A stretch of DNA of 64,000 nt from CALANV01 sp036381615 (GCA_036381615.1 DASVCL010000014.1:11295-75294), one strand, 5' to 3'; positions 24,054 through 33,074 are shown, counted from the stretch's first letter. Notes: generated from the sequence alone by a model not told the origin. Made by a program: numbers and translations.

Positions 24054-24880
24054 CTGAAGTTGTCGTGGCGGCGGGCGAGACGCGCCAGCGCGTCCAGGGC
24101 GAAAAGTTCGCGACGGTCACGCACCGAGAACAGGAGCTCGATGCGTCGTTTGCGCCCCTCGGCCAGCTCCTTCCCGATGACGGACAGAACGGGCGACAGG
24201 CCGCTGCCGCCGGCCAATGCCAGGACCGGCCGATCCCCCGCGTCGGGCAGGCCGAACTCGCCGTAAGGTCCCCGGATGCTCACGGTATCGCCGACGGACA
24301 GGGAATGAACCCAGGTGCTGCAGCGGCCGTGCGGGTGACGCGTGATGAAGAAAGACAGCTGGCCGTCCGGCGCAAGGCCGTCGGCGTCCGGCGCATCGGC
24401 GATCGAGTAGGGGCGCGACTCGCCCAGATCCGGCGCGAAGAACTCGAGATTCATGCCGGGACGGAACCGGAAACGCGTGCCCCGCGGCAGCGCGAGGACG
24501 AGCCGGCGAATGGAGGGCGCGACGCTCTCGGCGGCGACGATTTCGGCCTTCAGTTCCATCGGCAGGATCGCGTCTTCGCCGGCGCGTCTGGAGCGCATCG
24601 GCTCGACCGTGCGCAGGCGTAACGTCGACGAGAGCGGTTTCGACTGGCAAGTCAGGCAGTAGCCTTGCTCTTTCTCCTCGTCGGTGATGGCGAAGCTCAT
24701 CACCCATCCGTGGTCGACGGCACCTTCGACGACCAGGGCCTTGCACGTGCCGCAGCCGCCGCCGCGACAATTGTGGGGCATGTGGAGCCCTGCCGCGAGG
24801 CCCGCATCAAGGATGATGGTGTCGGACGGGCAGGCGAACGACTCCCCGGTATTCTCTACGATGACGTTGGTCGAGGACAT
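23813..24880 (-). CDS. 2Fe-2S ferredoxin / FAD / NAD(P) reductase of an oxygenase system
   Basis: A 355-residue electron-transfer protein. The N-terminal ferredoxin domain has a plant-type cluster with C38, C43, C46 and C75. The FAD motif RPYSIAD lies near 150 and the NAD(P) motif LAGGSGLSPVLSVI near 225. The C-terminal DSFLP motif closes the fold. This is the layout of reductase components of diiron and Rieske oxygenases, such as phenol hydroxylase P5. It converges on the TetR gene and their 3' ends overlap by 241 bases. Pairing with the diiron protein is inferred from proximity. Confidence 0.88.
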   Translation of the reverse strand: MSSTNVIVENTGESFACPSDTIILDAGLAAGLHMPHNCRGGGCGTCKALVVEGAVDHGWVMSFAITDEEKEQGYCLTCQSKPLSSTLRLRTVEPMRSRRAGEDAILPMELKAEIVAAESVAPSIRRLVLALPRGTRFRFRPGMNLEFFAPDLGESRPYSIADAPDADGLAPDGQLSFFITRHPHGRCSTWVHSLSVGDTVSIRGPYGEFGLPDAGDRPVLALAGGSGLSPVLSVIGKELAEGRKRRIELLFSVRDRRELFALDALARLARRHDNFSYRVTLTRDDAAPPPWLRGRIPLLLTREARDLSEYVVLVAGSPAFVDDCVAAAVASNAASDRIVTDSFLPRAASAMSPSG

Positions 24881-24948
24881 GCGCAGGTTCTTATAACGGT
24901 GTCATTGCGACGATGCACGCGCGTGATGCGGGGGGCTGTCCGGGCCGG

Positions 24949-25956
24949 TCAGCCCTGCTGGAGCGCGGTCACGAACGTGTCGGGATCGACGTTGCCGCCG
25001 GAGCAGACGACGGCGACGGTGCGTCCCGCCAGCCGGATCCGGCCGCTGAGCGCCGCGGCGAGCGCGACGGCGCCCCCGGGCTCGACAACGAGTTTCAGGT
25101 CGGCGAACGCGACGGCCATCGCCGTCCGGACCTCGTCATCGCTTGCCACCAGGCCCCCCTTGAGAAGCCGCGAATTGACCGCGAACGTGATTTCGCCTGG
25201 CGTCGGCGCCAGCAGCGCGTCGCAGATCGAGCGCGCTGCGGGATCGTTGCTCTCGCGCCGGCCGGTCGCCAGCGACTTGGCGTGATCGTCGAAACCCTCC
25301 GGCTCGCAGACATAGACGGCCGTCCCGGGTGCGCGCGAGGCGAGGGCAAGGGCGACGCCGGCAACGAGGCCGCCGCCGCTTGCGGGCACGAGGACCGCGT
25401 CGAGGGAGGCGCCGATCTCTGCCGCCTGCTGAGCGATCTCGAGACCGATCGTCCCCTGGCCTGCGATGATGTCCGGATCGTCGAACGGCGGCACGATGAT
25501 GGCGCCGCGCGGGCCGGCGATGCGGGCGCCGACTTCCTCACGGCGCTCCTTGTAACGGTCATACAGAACTACCTCGGCGCCATAGTTTCTGGTGTTTCTG
25601 ATCTTGATCGCCGGCGCATCCGAGGGCATCACGATCGTCGCGGGTATCCCCAGCATCTGGGCCGCGGCGGCGACACCCTGGGCGTGATTGCCGGACGAGT
25701 AGGCGACGACGCCGCGCCGGCGCTGCTCCGGATCGAGCTGGCTCAGCCGGTTGTATGCGCCCCGGAATTTGAACGAACCGGTACGCTGCAGCGACTCGGC
25801 CTTGATGAGCAGCCGTCCGCCAAGCCGCGCGTTGAGCAGCGGCGATTCCAGGAGGGGCGTGACCACCGCATGCCCGGCGATGCGCCGCGCAGCGGCTTCG
25901 ACGTCCGCGATCGTGGGTAGACGCGCGGCAAGATCAGAAGCGGTCAAGGAACTCAT
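24949..25956 (-). CDS. PLP-dependent threonine/serine dehydratase-like protein
   Basis: A 335-residue fold-type II PLP enzyme without a regulatory ACT domain. The cofactor lysine is in GSFKFRGAYNRL, the asparagine loop is SSGNHAQG and the phosphate cup is ASGGGLVAGVA. The family covers catabolic threonine dehydratases, serine racemases and hydroxyaspartate dehydratases, which cannot be separated here. The chosen start overlaps the preceding hydrolase by 23 bases. It is the last gene of a leftward run. A second PLP dehydratase with an ACT domain lies at 51368-52597. Confidence 0.85.
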   Translation of the reverse strand: MSSLTASDLAARLPTIADVEAAARRIAGHAVVTPLLESPLLNARLGGRLLIKAESLQRTGSFKFRGAYNRLSQLDPEQRRRGVVAYSSGNHAQGVAAAAQMLGIPATIVMPSDAPAIKIRNTRNYGAEVVLYDRYKERREEVGARIAGPRGAIIVPPFDDPDIIAGQGTIGLEIAQQAAEIGASLDAVLVPASGGGLVAGVALALASRAPGTAVYVCEPEGFDDHAKSLATGRRESNDPAARSICDALLAPTPGEITFAVNSRLLKGGLVASDDEVRTAMAVAFADLKLVVEPGGAVALAAALSGRIRLAGRTVAVVCSGGNVDPDTFVTALQQG

Positions 25957-26803
25957 CGAGGACCTTTCGGGCGAGCGGTTCGTCGAGCGTCGGCGCATGG
26001 CCGACATTCGGCAACGTCACGTCCCACAGGTCCGGCCGTTCGGCCTTCATCCGGGCCAGCGTTGCCGCCGACAAGATATCCGACAGTCCGCCGCGGATGA
26101 CAAGCGTGGGAACGCGGCGGGTCGCCCGCCACACCCCCCACAGGTCGATCGCCTCGTCCATGTCATCTCGCAGCGGTTTGACCAGATTCGCGTCCCAATC
26201 GAAATGGAGCTGTCCGTCGTCGCCCAAGCGAAACGTCGCCTGGGCGAACGTGAGCCATTCGTCCGCCGTCGCCAGCGACAGATTCGGCAACATGCGGCGA
26301 AGATGGGCCGTGGCGCTCGCCCAGTCCGGCTGCGGGTGGTCGGCGGCGACATAGGACAGGATGCGCCCGGCGCCGCGAGGATCGACCTCGGGCCCGATAT
26401 CGTTGACGACGAGACCTCGAAGCATGGTGGGCATCGCCGTTGCCATGGCCATGCCGAGGAGGCCGCCCATCGATGTCCCGATGACGATGACGCGGTCGAG
26501 CCCCAGGATCGCCAGCAGATGGCGGATGTCGTCCAGATACGTCCGCGCCCGATAGTTTCGCCAGTCCGGATCCCGGGCCGAGCGGCCGCGGCCGCGGAGA
26601 TCGGGAGCGATCACACGGCGCGGCCGCGCGCCGTCCGGATCCGCGAGCCTTTGCGCCAGACGGTCGAAGTCCTTCGAGTTGCGCGCGAGGCCCGGAAGGC
26701 ACAACACGGGGGTCGCGGGCCAGAGAGGATCACCCCAATCCTTGAAGAAGAGGGACAGGTTGTTCGTTGCCGCAAAGAACCGCTCGCGGCATATCGCCGC
26801 CAT
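25934..26803 (-). CDS. Alpha/beta-fold hydrolase
   Basis: A 289-residue hydrolase with a nucleophile elbow G-T-S111-M-G-G, the oxyanion segment CLPGLARNSKDFDRL, an acidic residue in RGGLSDILS and the catalytic histidine in VGHAPTLDEP. The motif IAPDLRGRGRS is typical of the esterase and epoxide hydrolase group. It overlaps the stop of the HAD gene (TGATG) and the start of the dehydratase. It is clearly paralogous to the hydrolase at 60183-61052, same length and same motif order. The substrate is unknown. Confidence 0.85.
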   Translation of the reverse strand: MAAICRERFFAATNNLSLFFKDWGDPLWPATPVLCLPGLARNSKDFDRLAQRLADPDGARPRRVIAPDLRGRGRSARDPDWRNYRARTYLDDIRHLLAILGLDRVIVIGTSMGGLLGMAMATAMPTMLRGLVVNDIGPEVDPRGAGRILSYVAADHPQPDWASATAHLRRMLPNLSLATADEWLTFAQATFRLGDDGQLHFDWDANLVKPLRDDMDEAIDLWGVWRATRRVPTLVIRGGLSDILSAATLARMKAERPDLWDVTLPNVGHAPTLDEPLARKVLDEFLDRF

Positions 26804-27489
26804 CAGTGCCCGAGCAGCGCCGGCAGGTCACGCAGCGTGGTCAGCTCGGCCGCTGCCTGTGCCGGTAGATTGTCCCTGGGCTGGCCAAAACGGTTGACCC
26901 AGACTGCCTGGAAGCCGAAGCATGCGGCCCCCACCACGTCCCAGCCGTTGGATGATACGAAACACACCTTTTCGGGCGCCACGCCCGTCTTGTCGACGAC
27001 GAGCCGGTATACCGAAGGGTGCGGCTTGTAGATCTGCACGGCATCGACCGAGAACACGCCGTCGAGCATCCGGCTGATCCCCGCGCTGTTGACGGCTGCC
27101 GTCAGCATGGTCGGGGAGCCGTTGGAAAGAATGGTCAGCCGTATGCCTGCCGCGCGGAGATTCTTGAGCGTATCGACCACGTCCGGGTAGCAGGACAGGC
27201 TCAGATATTGCTGCATCAGGGTGGCCCGCAACACGGGATCATGGCGTTTTACCGCCGCGAGCGCGTAGTCCAGGCTTTCGCTCGTCACGTACCAGAAATC
27301 GACGTAGCGGCCCATCAGGCTTCTGAGCCAGGTGTACTCGAGCTGCTTGCGCCGCCACAGGTCGGAAACGGTCTGCCAATCGGGGCCAAGCGCCTCCTTG
27401 CAGCGCTCCGCGGCGGATGCATAGTCGAAGAGCGTGCCATAGGCATCGAACGCGCAGACCTCGATATTGCGTAGTTGCACCGTGGTCAT
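26803..27489 (-). CDS. Haloacid dehalogenase type II (HAD superfamily)
   Basis: A 228-residue HAD protein with the nucleophile D15 in FDAYGTLFD, the second motif LSNGSP, the lysine of motif III in YKPHPSVYRLV and the SSNGWDVVGA signature of L-2-haloacid dehalogenases. The reaction would be hydrolysis of 2-haloacids to 2-hydroxyacids, but members with other phosphatase-like roles exist. It lies 21 bases after the transglycosylase gene and is coupled to the hydrolase downstream. No haloacid transporter is nearby. Confidence 0.85.
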   Translation of the reverse strand: MTTVQLRNIEVCAFDAYGTLFDYASAAERCKEALGPDWQTVSDLWRRKQLEYTWLRSLMGRYVDFWYVTSESLDYALAAVKRHDPVLRATLMQQYLSLSCYPDVVDTLKNLRAAGIRLTILSNGSPTMLTAAVNSAGISRMLDGVFSVDAVQIYKPHPSVYRLVVDKTGVAPEKVCFVSSNGWDVVGAACFGFQAVWVNRFGQPRDNLPAQAAAELTTLRDLPALLGH

Positions 27490-27510
27490 GCCCGCGCCTC
27501 CCTCGATCGG

Positions 27511-29553
27511 TCAGTACGTCGCACCTCGCCGCAGATCTTCGTGAATGCCCTGGGCAAGCTGTCCGCTGCCCAGGAGGCGCCGATAAACCTGGAGATTCTC
27601 CAGAACGCGCTGGACGTAGTTTCGCGTCTCGTCGAACGGGATCAGCTCGATCCAGTCGATCACGTCCACCTTGCGCTGCCGCGGATCGCCATATTCGCGC
27701 ACCCACTGACGCACGCGGTTGGGACCGGCATTATAGGCGGCGAGGGCCAGCACGTAGGACCCGTCGAATTCCTCGATCATGCGGGCGAGATAGCTGCGGC
27801 CGATCTGGAGATTGTATTCCGGGTCGGTCAGCAGCCGACTGTCGCTGTGCCGGAGGCCGAGGGTCTTGGCGATGGCGCGTGCCGTCGCCGGCATCAGCTG
27901 CATCATACCGCGCGCGCCGGCGGGGCTGATGGCCCGGGCCTCGAAAGCGCTCTCCTGACGGATCATCGCATGGAGGAGCGCCCGCTCGCCGACCTCGCCG
28001 TCGACGACGGGAAGAATCGGCCAGCCGAAATCAGGCAGCAGTACGTTGGCGATCTGCGCCGACCGCTTGCTCGCCGAAACGGCAAGGTCCGGCCGGCCGA
28101 TCGACATGGCGAGTTCGCCGACGAGCGCGTGCTGCCCCGGGCTCGCGGCAAGGTTTACGTGGCGGAGGATGAATGGCTTGAGGCGATCCTCCACCCCGAT
28201 TTCGCTCAGGAGCCGCACGACGCGCGTCAGTTCGTGCGCCTCGAAGGCCCGGCGTTCGGCCGCAGTCGCCTCCGGCATCTTCGGCCATGACGGGCGTTGC
28301 TTGGGATCCAGCTTCGTCCGGGCGAGTTGGCCGTAATAGGTGACGGGGAAGGCGGCCGCCTTCGCGTACCAGGACTGGGCCGTGGCCTTGTCGCCGAGCG
28401 CCTCTGCCGCGCGTCCCGCCCAATAGGCGCCGCGGGCCAACGAGACCGGGTAGCGAACCGCCTCGTACAGGCGCGTGAAGTGCATCAGCGCGGCACGGGG
28501 CTCGTCGAGGTAGCGGAGCGCAATCCAGCCGGCGAGGAATTCCGCCTCGGCGAACGCGGCGCCGTCGCGCAGGTGATGATTGCGAACCAGGCGGTAGGCA
28601 TCGCTCATTCGGCCGTCGGCGATAGCCTTGCGCGCCAGGATCTCGCGCTCGGACCACCAGATTTCGGGGCGGCCGAGCCGGTTCGATGCCCGCTGCATCA
28701 GCTCCATGGCGCCGTCGATCTGTCCCTTGCGGCGGCGCCAGCGCATCCGCTCGAACAGCAGGCCGGGATCGTTGACGAGACTATCCGGAACCTTCCGGAG
28801 GGCGCCGTCGACGCCCGCCGCCATGGCGGCAAGCCGGATCCGTGCTTCGGCCAGCGCGCGCTGGTTCGGGTCGACCAGGCGCATCATGCGGCGGGCCTCC
28901 GTATGCCGGCCCTCCCACAGCAGGTTGTCGAGCCGCCGCGCGTGGTCGGAACGGCTCAGGTAATGCTTGTAGCGGGCGATGAACATGCTCTCCTGCTTCT
29001 CGCCGAAGGTCCCGGAGAGCCAGGTATTGCGCACGAGCGCGATGGCCTTCGCGCGATTGCCCGAACGGAACAGGGCTTCGGCATAGCGCATGGCGCCGTC
29101 CACCGTCGCCGGATCGCGCAAGGCGAACCAGGCGAGGACGACCGAATCGTCGGTGCGTTCGACCAGCGCCTCCTCGGCGCGGCGCGCCAGGAGGTCCTGG
29201 CCCGGCCAATGCGGGTTGGCGTCGATGAATGCGGCGATGTCCTCGAACGGGGCGCCGGACCGCGGTTCCTGCAGCTCGAGCCAGCGCAGGACCTTGTTGG
29301 CGAGCGGATCCTTGCCGGTGGCGATGTACTGCCGAACTTCGTCCCAGCGGCCGGCCTCGACCGCGGCAAATGCCTTGCGGTAATGATCTTTCTGCTCGTT
29401 CGTCAGGGTCGTGGGGACGGCCCGCGCCGGATTGGCGCCGGCGGTCTGGGCGACGGCGGGGGCTTGGGCGTAGCAGGCTGGGGCGAAGAAGGGCGCTGCG
29501 ATTGCGGCGGCCGCGATCCCCCCAAACACAAGTCGTCGAAAGCGGTTGTTCAT
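27511..29553 (-). CDS. slt: Soluble lytic murein transglycosylase (Slt70-like)
   Basis: Cleaves the MurNAc-GlcNAc bond of peptidoglycan in the periplasm with formation of 1,6-anhydro ends. The 680-residue protein has a signal peptide (about 1-30), a long alpha-helical U-shaped domain built of TPR-like repeats (about 50-490) and a C-terminal lysozyme-like domain. The catalytic glutamate is about residue 534 in IRQESAF, followed by SPAGARGMMQLMPATA and AALAAYNAGPNRV. The length matches Slt70. It is first in a leftward run whose later genes look metabolic and unrelated. Confidence 0.93.
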   Translation of the reverse strand: MNNRFRRLVFGGIAAAAIAAPFFAPACYAQAPAVAQTAGANPARAVPTTLTNEQKDHYRKAFAAVEAGRWDEVRQYIATGKDPLANKVLRWLELQEPRSGAPFEDIAAFIDANPHWPGQDLLARRAEEALVERTDDSVVLAWFALRDPATVDGAMRYAEALFRSGNRAKAIALVRNTWLSGTFGEKQESMFIARYKHYLSRSDHARRLDNLLWEGRHTEARRMMRLVDPNQRALAEARIRLAAMAAGVDGALRKVPDSLVNDPGLLFERMRWRRRKGQIDGAMELMQRASNRLGRPEIWWSEREILARKAIADGRMSDAYRLVRNHHLRDGAAFAEAEFLAGWIALRYLDEPRAALMHFTRLYEAVRYPVSLARGAYWAGRAAEALGDKATAQSWYAKAAAFPVTYYGQLARTKLDPKQRPSWPKMPEATAAERRAFEAHELTRVVRLLSEIGVEDRLKPFILRHVNLAASPGQHALVGELAMSIGRPDLAVSASKRSAQIANVLLPDFGWPILPVVDGEVGERALLHAMIRQESAFEARAISPAGARGMMQLMPATARAIAKTLGLRHSDSRLLTDPEYNLQIGRSYLARMIEEFDGSYVLALAAYNAGPNRVRQWVREYGDPRQRKVDVIDWIELIPFDETRNYVQRVLENLQVYRRLLGSGQLAQGIHEDLRRGATY

Positions 29554-29687
29554 CCCAGTCGATATTAGGCAGCGGACATTCCCGAACGCCAGCCCCCGCG
29601 TGTTGCAGCAGGCGGGACGGCCGGGCTATGGTGCGCCAGTTAACAGGATGCGCGCTGAGCGCGAATCTAGCTGCCGGAGAATAAGGA

Positions 29688-30560
29688 ATGTTTAAGGGAT
29701 CGCTGGTCGCCCTCCTGACGCCGTTCCGCAACGGCAAGGTCGACGAGAAGGCGTTTCAGGATCTTGTCGAATGGCAGGTGCAGCAAGGGACCCACGGCCT
29801 GGTGCCGTGCGGGACGACCGGGGAATCCCCGACGCTCTCCCACGAAGAGCACATGCGTGTGGTCGAGCTGTGCATCGAGGCTGCGGCGAAGCGCGTGCCG
29901 GTCATCGCCGGTACCGGCTCCAATTCCACGGAGGAGGCGATCGCCCTGACCCGGCATGCCAAGAAGGCGGGGGCCGATGCCGCGCTGATCGTGACGCCGT
30001 ACTACAACAAGCCGACCCAAGAGGGCCTCTATCAGCATTACAAGGCGATCGCCGAGGCCGTCGACCTTCCGATCATCATCTACAACATTCCGCCGCGCTG
30101 CGTGATCGACATGTCGGTCGAGACGATGGCAAGGCTGGCCAAGCTGCCGAACATCGTCGGCGTCAAAGATGCAACCAATGATTTGACGCGGCCGCTGAAG
30201 ACGCGCTTGGCGATCGGCCCTGAGTTCTGCCAGCTGTCGGGCGAGGATGCGACGGTCACGGCCTATCTGGCACAGGGCGGCCATGGCTGCATCTCCGTCA
30301 CCGCCAATATCGCGCCGCGGCAATGCGCCGATCTGCACGAGGCATGGCAGCGGGGCGACATGGCCAAGGTCGCTCAGCTGCGGGACCTGCTGATGCCGCT
30401 GCACGAGGCTATGTTCGTCGAGACGAGCCCGGCACCGGTCAAATACGCGGCTTCGCTGCTCGGCAAGTCGACCCCTGACGTCAGGCTTCCACTCGCGCCG
30501 TGCTCGGCGTCGGCGCAGGAGCGCGTGCGCGCGGCGATGAAGCAGGCGGGAATCCTCTGA
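29688..30560 (+). CDS. dapA: 4-hydroxy-tetrahydrodipicolinate synthase
   Basis: Condenses pyruvate and aspartate semialdehyde in lysine and diaminopimelate synthesis. The 290-residue TIM barrel has the Schiff-base lysine K160 in NIVGVKDAT, the tyrosine in PIIIYNIPPR and the GTTGES substrate motif (42-47). The GGAGAATAAGGA sequence just before the ATG is a good ribosome site. smpB follows after 4 bases, a conserved pairing in alphaproteobacteria. Confidence 0.97.
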   Translation: MFKGSLVALLTPFRNGKVDEKAFQDLVEWQVQQGTHGLVPCGTTGESPTLSHEEHMRVVELCIEAAAKRVPVIAGTGSNSTEEAIALTRHAKKAGADAALIVTPYYNKPTQEGLYQHYKAIAEAVDLPIIIYNIPPRCVIDMSVETMARLAKLPNIVGVKDATNDLTRPLKTRLAIGPEFCQLSGEDATVTAYLAQGGHGCISVTANIAPRQCADLHEAWQRGDMAKVAQLRDLLMPLHEAMFVETSPAPVKYAASLLGKSTPDVRLPLAPCSASAQERVRAAMKQAGIL

Positions 30561-30564
30561 TCGA

Positions 30565-31035
30565 ATGGCCCGGCAGGAAGCGGCGGCGAAGACTGTGGCG
30601 GTAAACCGCAAGGCCCGCCACAACTACACGATCGAAGACACCATCGAGGCGGGAATCGTCCTAGCCGGAACCGAGGTCAAATCGCTGCGCGAAGGCGGCG
30701 TGCAGATCACTGACGCGCATGCCGGCGAGATGGGCGGCGAGCTGTGGCTGTTCAACGCGCACATTCCCGAATACAAGGCCGGCAATCGCTTCAATCATGA
30801 GCCGCGGCGGCCGCGGAAGCTCCTGGTCCATAAACGCCAGCGCGACCGGCTGATCGGGGCCGTCACACGCGAGGGGATGACGCTCGTTCCGTTGTCGCTC
30901 TATTTCAATCAGCGCGGGATCGCAAAGGTCGAGATCGGCCTCGCGAAGGGTAAGAAGAAGTGGGACAAGCGCGAGACGGAGAAGGCGCGCGACTGGCAGC
31001 GGGAAAAGGCGCGTCTGATCCGGGCACGCGGCTGA
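30565..31035 (+). CDS. smpB: SsrA-binding protein SmpB (trans-translation)
   Basis: Binds tmRNA and takes it to stalled ribosomes. The 156-residue protein has the OB-fold core NRKARHNYTIEDTIEAGIVL, GTEVKSLREGGVQITDAHA and the Gly-Lys-rich C-terminal tail (KGKKKWDKRETEKARDWQREK). Start and length are normal. The tmRNA gene itself is not in this window. It is probably cotranscribed with dapA. Confidence 0.97.
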   Translation: MARQEAAAKTVAVNRKARHNYTIEDTIEAGIVLAGTEVKSLREGGVQITDAHAGEMGGELWLFNAHIPEYKAGNRFNHEPRRPRKLLVHKRQRDRLIGAVTREGMTLVPLSLYFNQRGIAKVEIGLAKGKKKWDKRETEKARDWQREKARLIRARG

Positions 31036-31057
31036 ATCCCTTCCCGCGCGGACATCG

Positions 31058-31741
31058 TCATCGGATACGGCGTCGCACCTCGGCGAAGACGGCCTCGAAC
31101 ATCTCGGTCGTGAGCTTGCCGGTGTTCGTGTTGTAGCGCGAGCAGTGATAGCTGTCGGCAAGCGCGGTGCCGTTGGGAAGTTCGTGGACGGCGCCATGCG
31201 CGAACCGGAACCGCGCCGGCTTGTGCTCGAGTGCCGCGAGGACGCCGTCATGCGCGATCCGGCCAAGCGCAACGATGACGGCGAGACGGGGCATGCGGCG
31301 GATTTCCGCGGCCAGGAACGGCCTGCAGTTCACGATCTCGGCCGGCAGCGGTTTGTTTTGCGGCGGCACGCAGCGAACCGCGTTGGTGATGCGCGCGTCC
31401 ACGAGGCGTAACGTGTCGCCGGCCCAGGGGCCATCCTCCCGGCCCGCGGCGTACCGCCCCGTGGCGAAGCCGAATTTCGCGAGGGTGGCATAAAGAAGAT
31501 CGCCCGCGTAGTCGCCGGTGAACGGCCGTCCGGTGCGGTTGGCGCCGCGCAGACCCGGGCCGAGCCCGACGACGAGCAGGCGGGCATCGATCGGCCCGAA
31601 GCTCGGCACCGGGCCGTTATGCCACGCCGGATATGCCTTGCGGTTCTCGGCACGGAAAGCGGCAAGACGTGCACAGCGCGGGCAGTCGCGCCCCGGGTCG
31701 CACAGCGGCGGGGCGGGAAGATGTCGGGCGGTCTCAGACAG
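31058..31741 (-). CDS. Uracil-DNA glycosylase, family 5 (UDGb type)
   Basis: Removes uracil and other deaminated bases from DNA. The core motifs are GLGPGLRGANRTGRPFTGDYAG (motif 1) and HCSRYNTNTGKLTTEM (motif 2). The best-supported ATG/GTG start (GTG at 31609) would omit the N-terminal cysteines, but the frame upstream is open to 31753 and encodes CDPGRDCPRCARLAAFRAENR, which matches the iron-sulfur part of this family. No ATG, GTG or TTG exists in that stretch, so a CTG at 31741 is proposed as start. The gene end lies 22 bases past the smpB stop in convergent orientation. The family is firm, the start is not. Confidence 0.78.
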   Translation of the reverse strand: MSETARHLPAPPLCDPGRDCPRCARLAAFRAENRKAYPAWHNGPVPSFGPIDARLLVVGLGPGLRGANRTGRPFTGDYAGDLLYATLAKFGFATGRYAAGREDGPWAGDTLRLVDARITNAVRCVPPQNKPLPAEIVNCRPFLAAEIRRMPRLAVIVALGRIAHDGVLAALEHKPARFRFAHGAVHELPNGTALADSYHCSRYNTNTGKLTTEMFEAVFAEVRRRIR

Positions 31742-32333
31742 GTTCGTTCTCGGTCATATAACGGTCCGGATTCGCCGGGCTGGGGATCTCGCGGCGCTCC
31801 ACGGCCCGCTGAATTTGCGGCATCAGCTCGCCAAGCTCAAGGAACGTGTCCGCCTGGCGGCGAAGTTCGTCGGCGATCATCGGCGGCTGGGAGCGGACGG
31901 TCGAGACCACGGTGACGCGCACCCCCTTGCGCTGCACGGCCTCGACCAAGCGGCGAAAGTCGCCGTTGCCCGAGAACAGGATTGCGTGGTCGAGGCGTTC
32001 GGCCATCTCCATCATGTCGACGGCAAGCTCGATGTCCATGTCGCCTTTGGCCTTGCGTCGGCCGTAGGCGTCGGTGAACTCCTTGATCGGCTTCGTGACC
32101 ATTGTGTAGCCGTTATAGTCGAGCCAGTCGATCAGCGGGCGGATCGGCGAATAGTCCTGGTCCTCGACGAACGCGGTGTAATAGAAGGCGCGGACCAGTC
32201 TGCCCTTGCTCTGGAACACGGACAGCAGGCGCTTGTAGTCGATGTCGAACCCGAGGGCGCGCGCGGCTGAATACAGACTTGCGCCGTCAATGAAGAGAGC
32301 CAGTCTTTCTTCCGGATAAAATGCCATTCCCAT
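31734..32333 (-). CDS. NYN-domain protein (LabA/DUF88 family), putative RNase
   Basis: A 199-residue PIN-like NYN protein. The acidic residues expected of the metal site are D15 in LFIDGASL, D98/D100 in KGDMDIELAVDMMEMA and D125 in SGNGDFRRLVEAV. The family includes LabA and ribonuclease-like proteins that cut RNA, so a role in RNA turnover is plausible. Start at 32333 (MGMAFYP) is used; the next methionine is 2 codons later. It lies divergent from folK and its 3' end overlaps the UDG start. Confidence 0.85.
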   Translation of the reverse strand: MGMAFYPEERLALFIDGASLYSAARALGFDIDYKRLLSVFQSKGRLVRAFYYTAFVEDQDYSPIRPLIDWLDYNGYTMVTKPIKEFTDAYGRRKAKGDMDIELAVDMMEMAERLDHAILFSGNGDFRRLVEAVQRKGVRVTVVSTVRSQPPMIADELRRQADTFLELGELMPQIQRAVERREIPSPANPDRYMTENEPV

Positions 32334-32435
32334 GACCCCGACAGTATTAACGGAAATAACTTGTAAGAGAAGCGCGCGCCAGGGCGTCGAATCAAGCAGA
32401 GGATTCGACAGAAAACACGCAGGAATCCGGCCGGC

Positions 32436-32945
32436 ATGATCTTGGTGGCAATTGGGGCAAATTTGCCAGGGCCTGCCGGTTCGCCTCGGGCCCAATGCGA
32501 GGCGGCGCTCGCCCTTCTGGAGGAGGCGGGTATCGCGGTAACGCGGCGGTCGCGCTGGTTCGAATCGGCGCCGATGCCGCCGTCCGCACAGCCGTGGTTC
32601 GTCAATGGCGTCGTCGCCCTGCGGACGACGCTCGGCCCGGTCCCGCTTCTGGCAGAGCTTCACCGCATCGAAGCCGCGCTCGGCCGGATGCGGACCGTGC
32701 CGAACGCGGCCCGGACGATCGACCTCGACCTGCTCGACTATGACGGGATCGTCCGGCCCGGACCGGAGCCGCCGATCCTGCCGCATCCCCGGATGCACGA
32801 ACGGCGCTTCGTGCTGCTGCCGCTCGCCGACATCGCCGCGGACTGGCGCCATCCGGTGACGGGCCGGACCGTGGCCGAGCTGGCCGCCGAGGCGCCGCCG
32901 GAAGACATTGCGCGTCCGCTCGCGGCTTCCCAAATGGATGATTGA
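32436..32945 (+). CDS. folK: 2-amino-4-hydroxy-6-hydroxymethyldihydropteridine pyrophosphokinase
   Basis: Transfers pyrophosphate to 6-hydroxymethyl-dihydropterin in folate synthesis. The 169-residue protein begins VAIGANLPGP, has the pterin-binding FVNGVVAL segment, the ATP site RTIDLDLLDYDG and HPRMHERRFVLLPLADI. The start is the ATG at 32436 by family length. It opens the conserved housekeeping block ahead of rpoZ. Confidence 0.95.
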   Translation: MILVAIGANLPGPAGSPRAQCEAALALLEEAGIAVTRRSRWFESAPMPPSAQPWFVNGVVALRTTLGPVPLLAELHRIEAALGRMRTVPNAARTIDLDLLDYDGIVRPGPEPPILPHPRMHERRFVLLPLADIAADWRHPVTGRTVAELAAEAPPEDIARPLAASQMDD

Positions 32946-33009
32946 GCACGTCGTTACCGTCGCGCCGTCGTCCGGACCCGCCGCGTTGTTACGCGCCCGC
33001 GGTAACGCC

Positions 33010-33038
33010 TTGCTATGAGCCCATAATCTTCTTATATT
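33010..33038 (+). promoter_or_regulatory. Vegetative promoter of rpoZ
   Basis: TTGCTA (33010-33015) and TATATT (33033-33038) are separated by 17 bases and lie 36 bases before the rpoZ ATG. The AT-rich stretch stands out in an otherwise GC-rich intergenic region. It probably drives rpoZ and the relA/spoT gene downstream. Confidence 0.75.
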
Positions 33039-33074
33039 AAGGGTTTAGCCCCTGACCTCGGAGAGATCGGTTTA

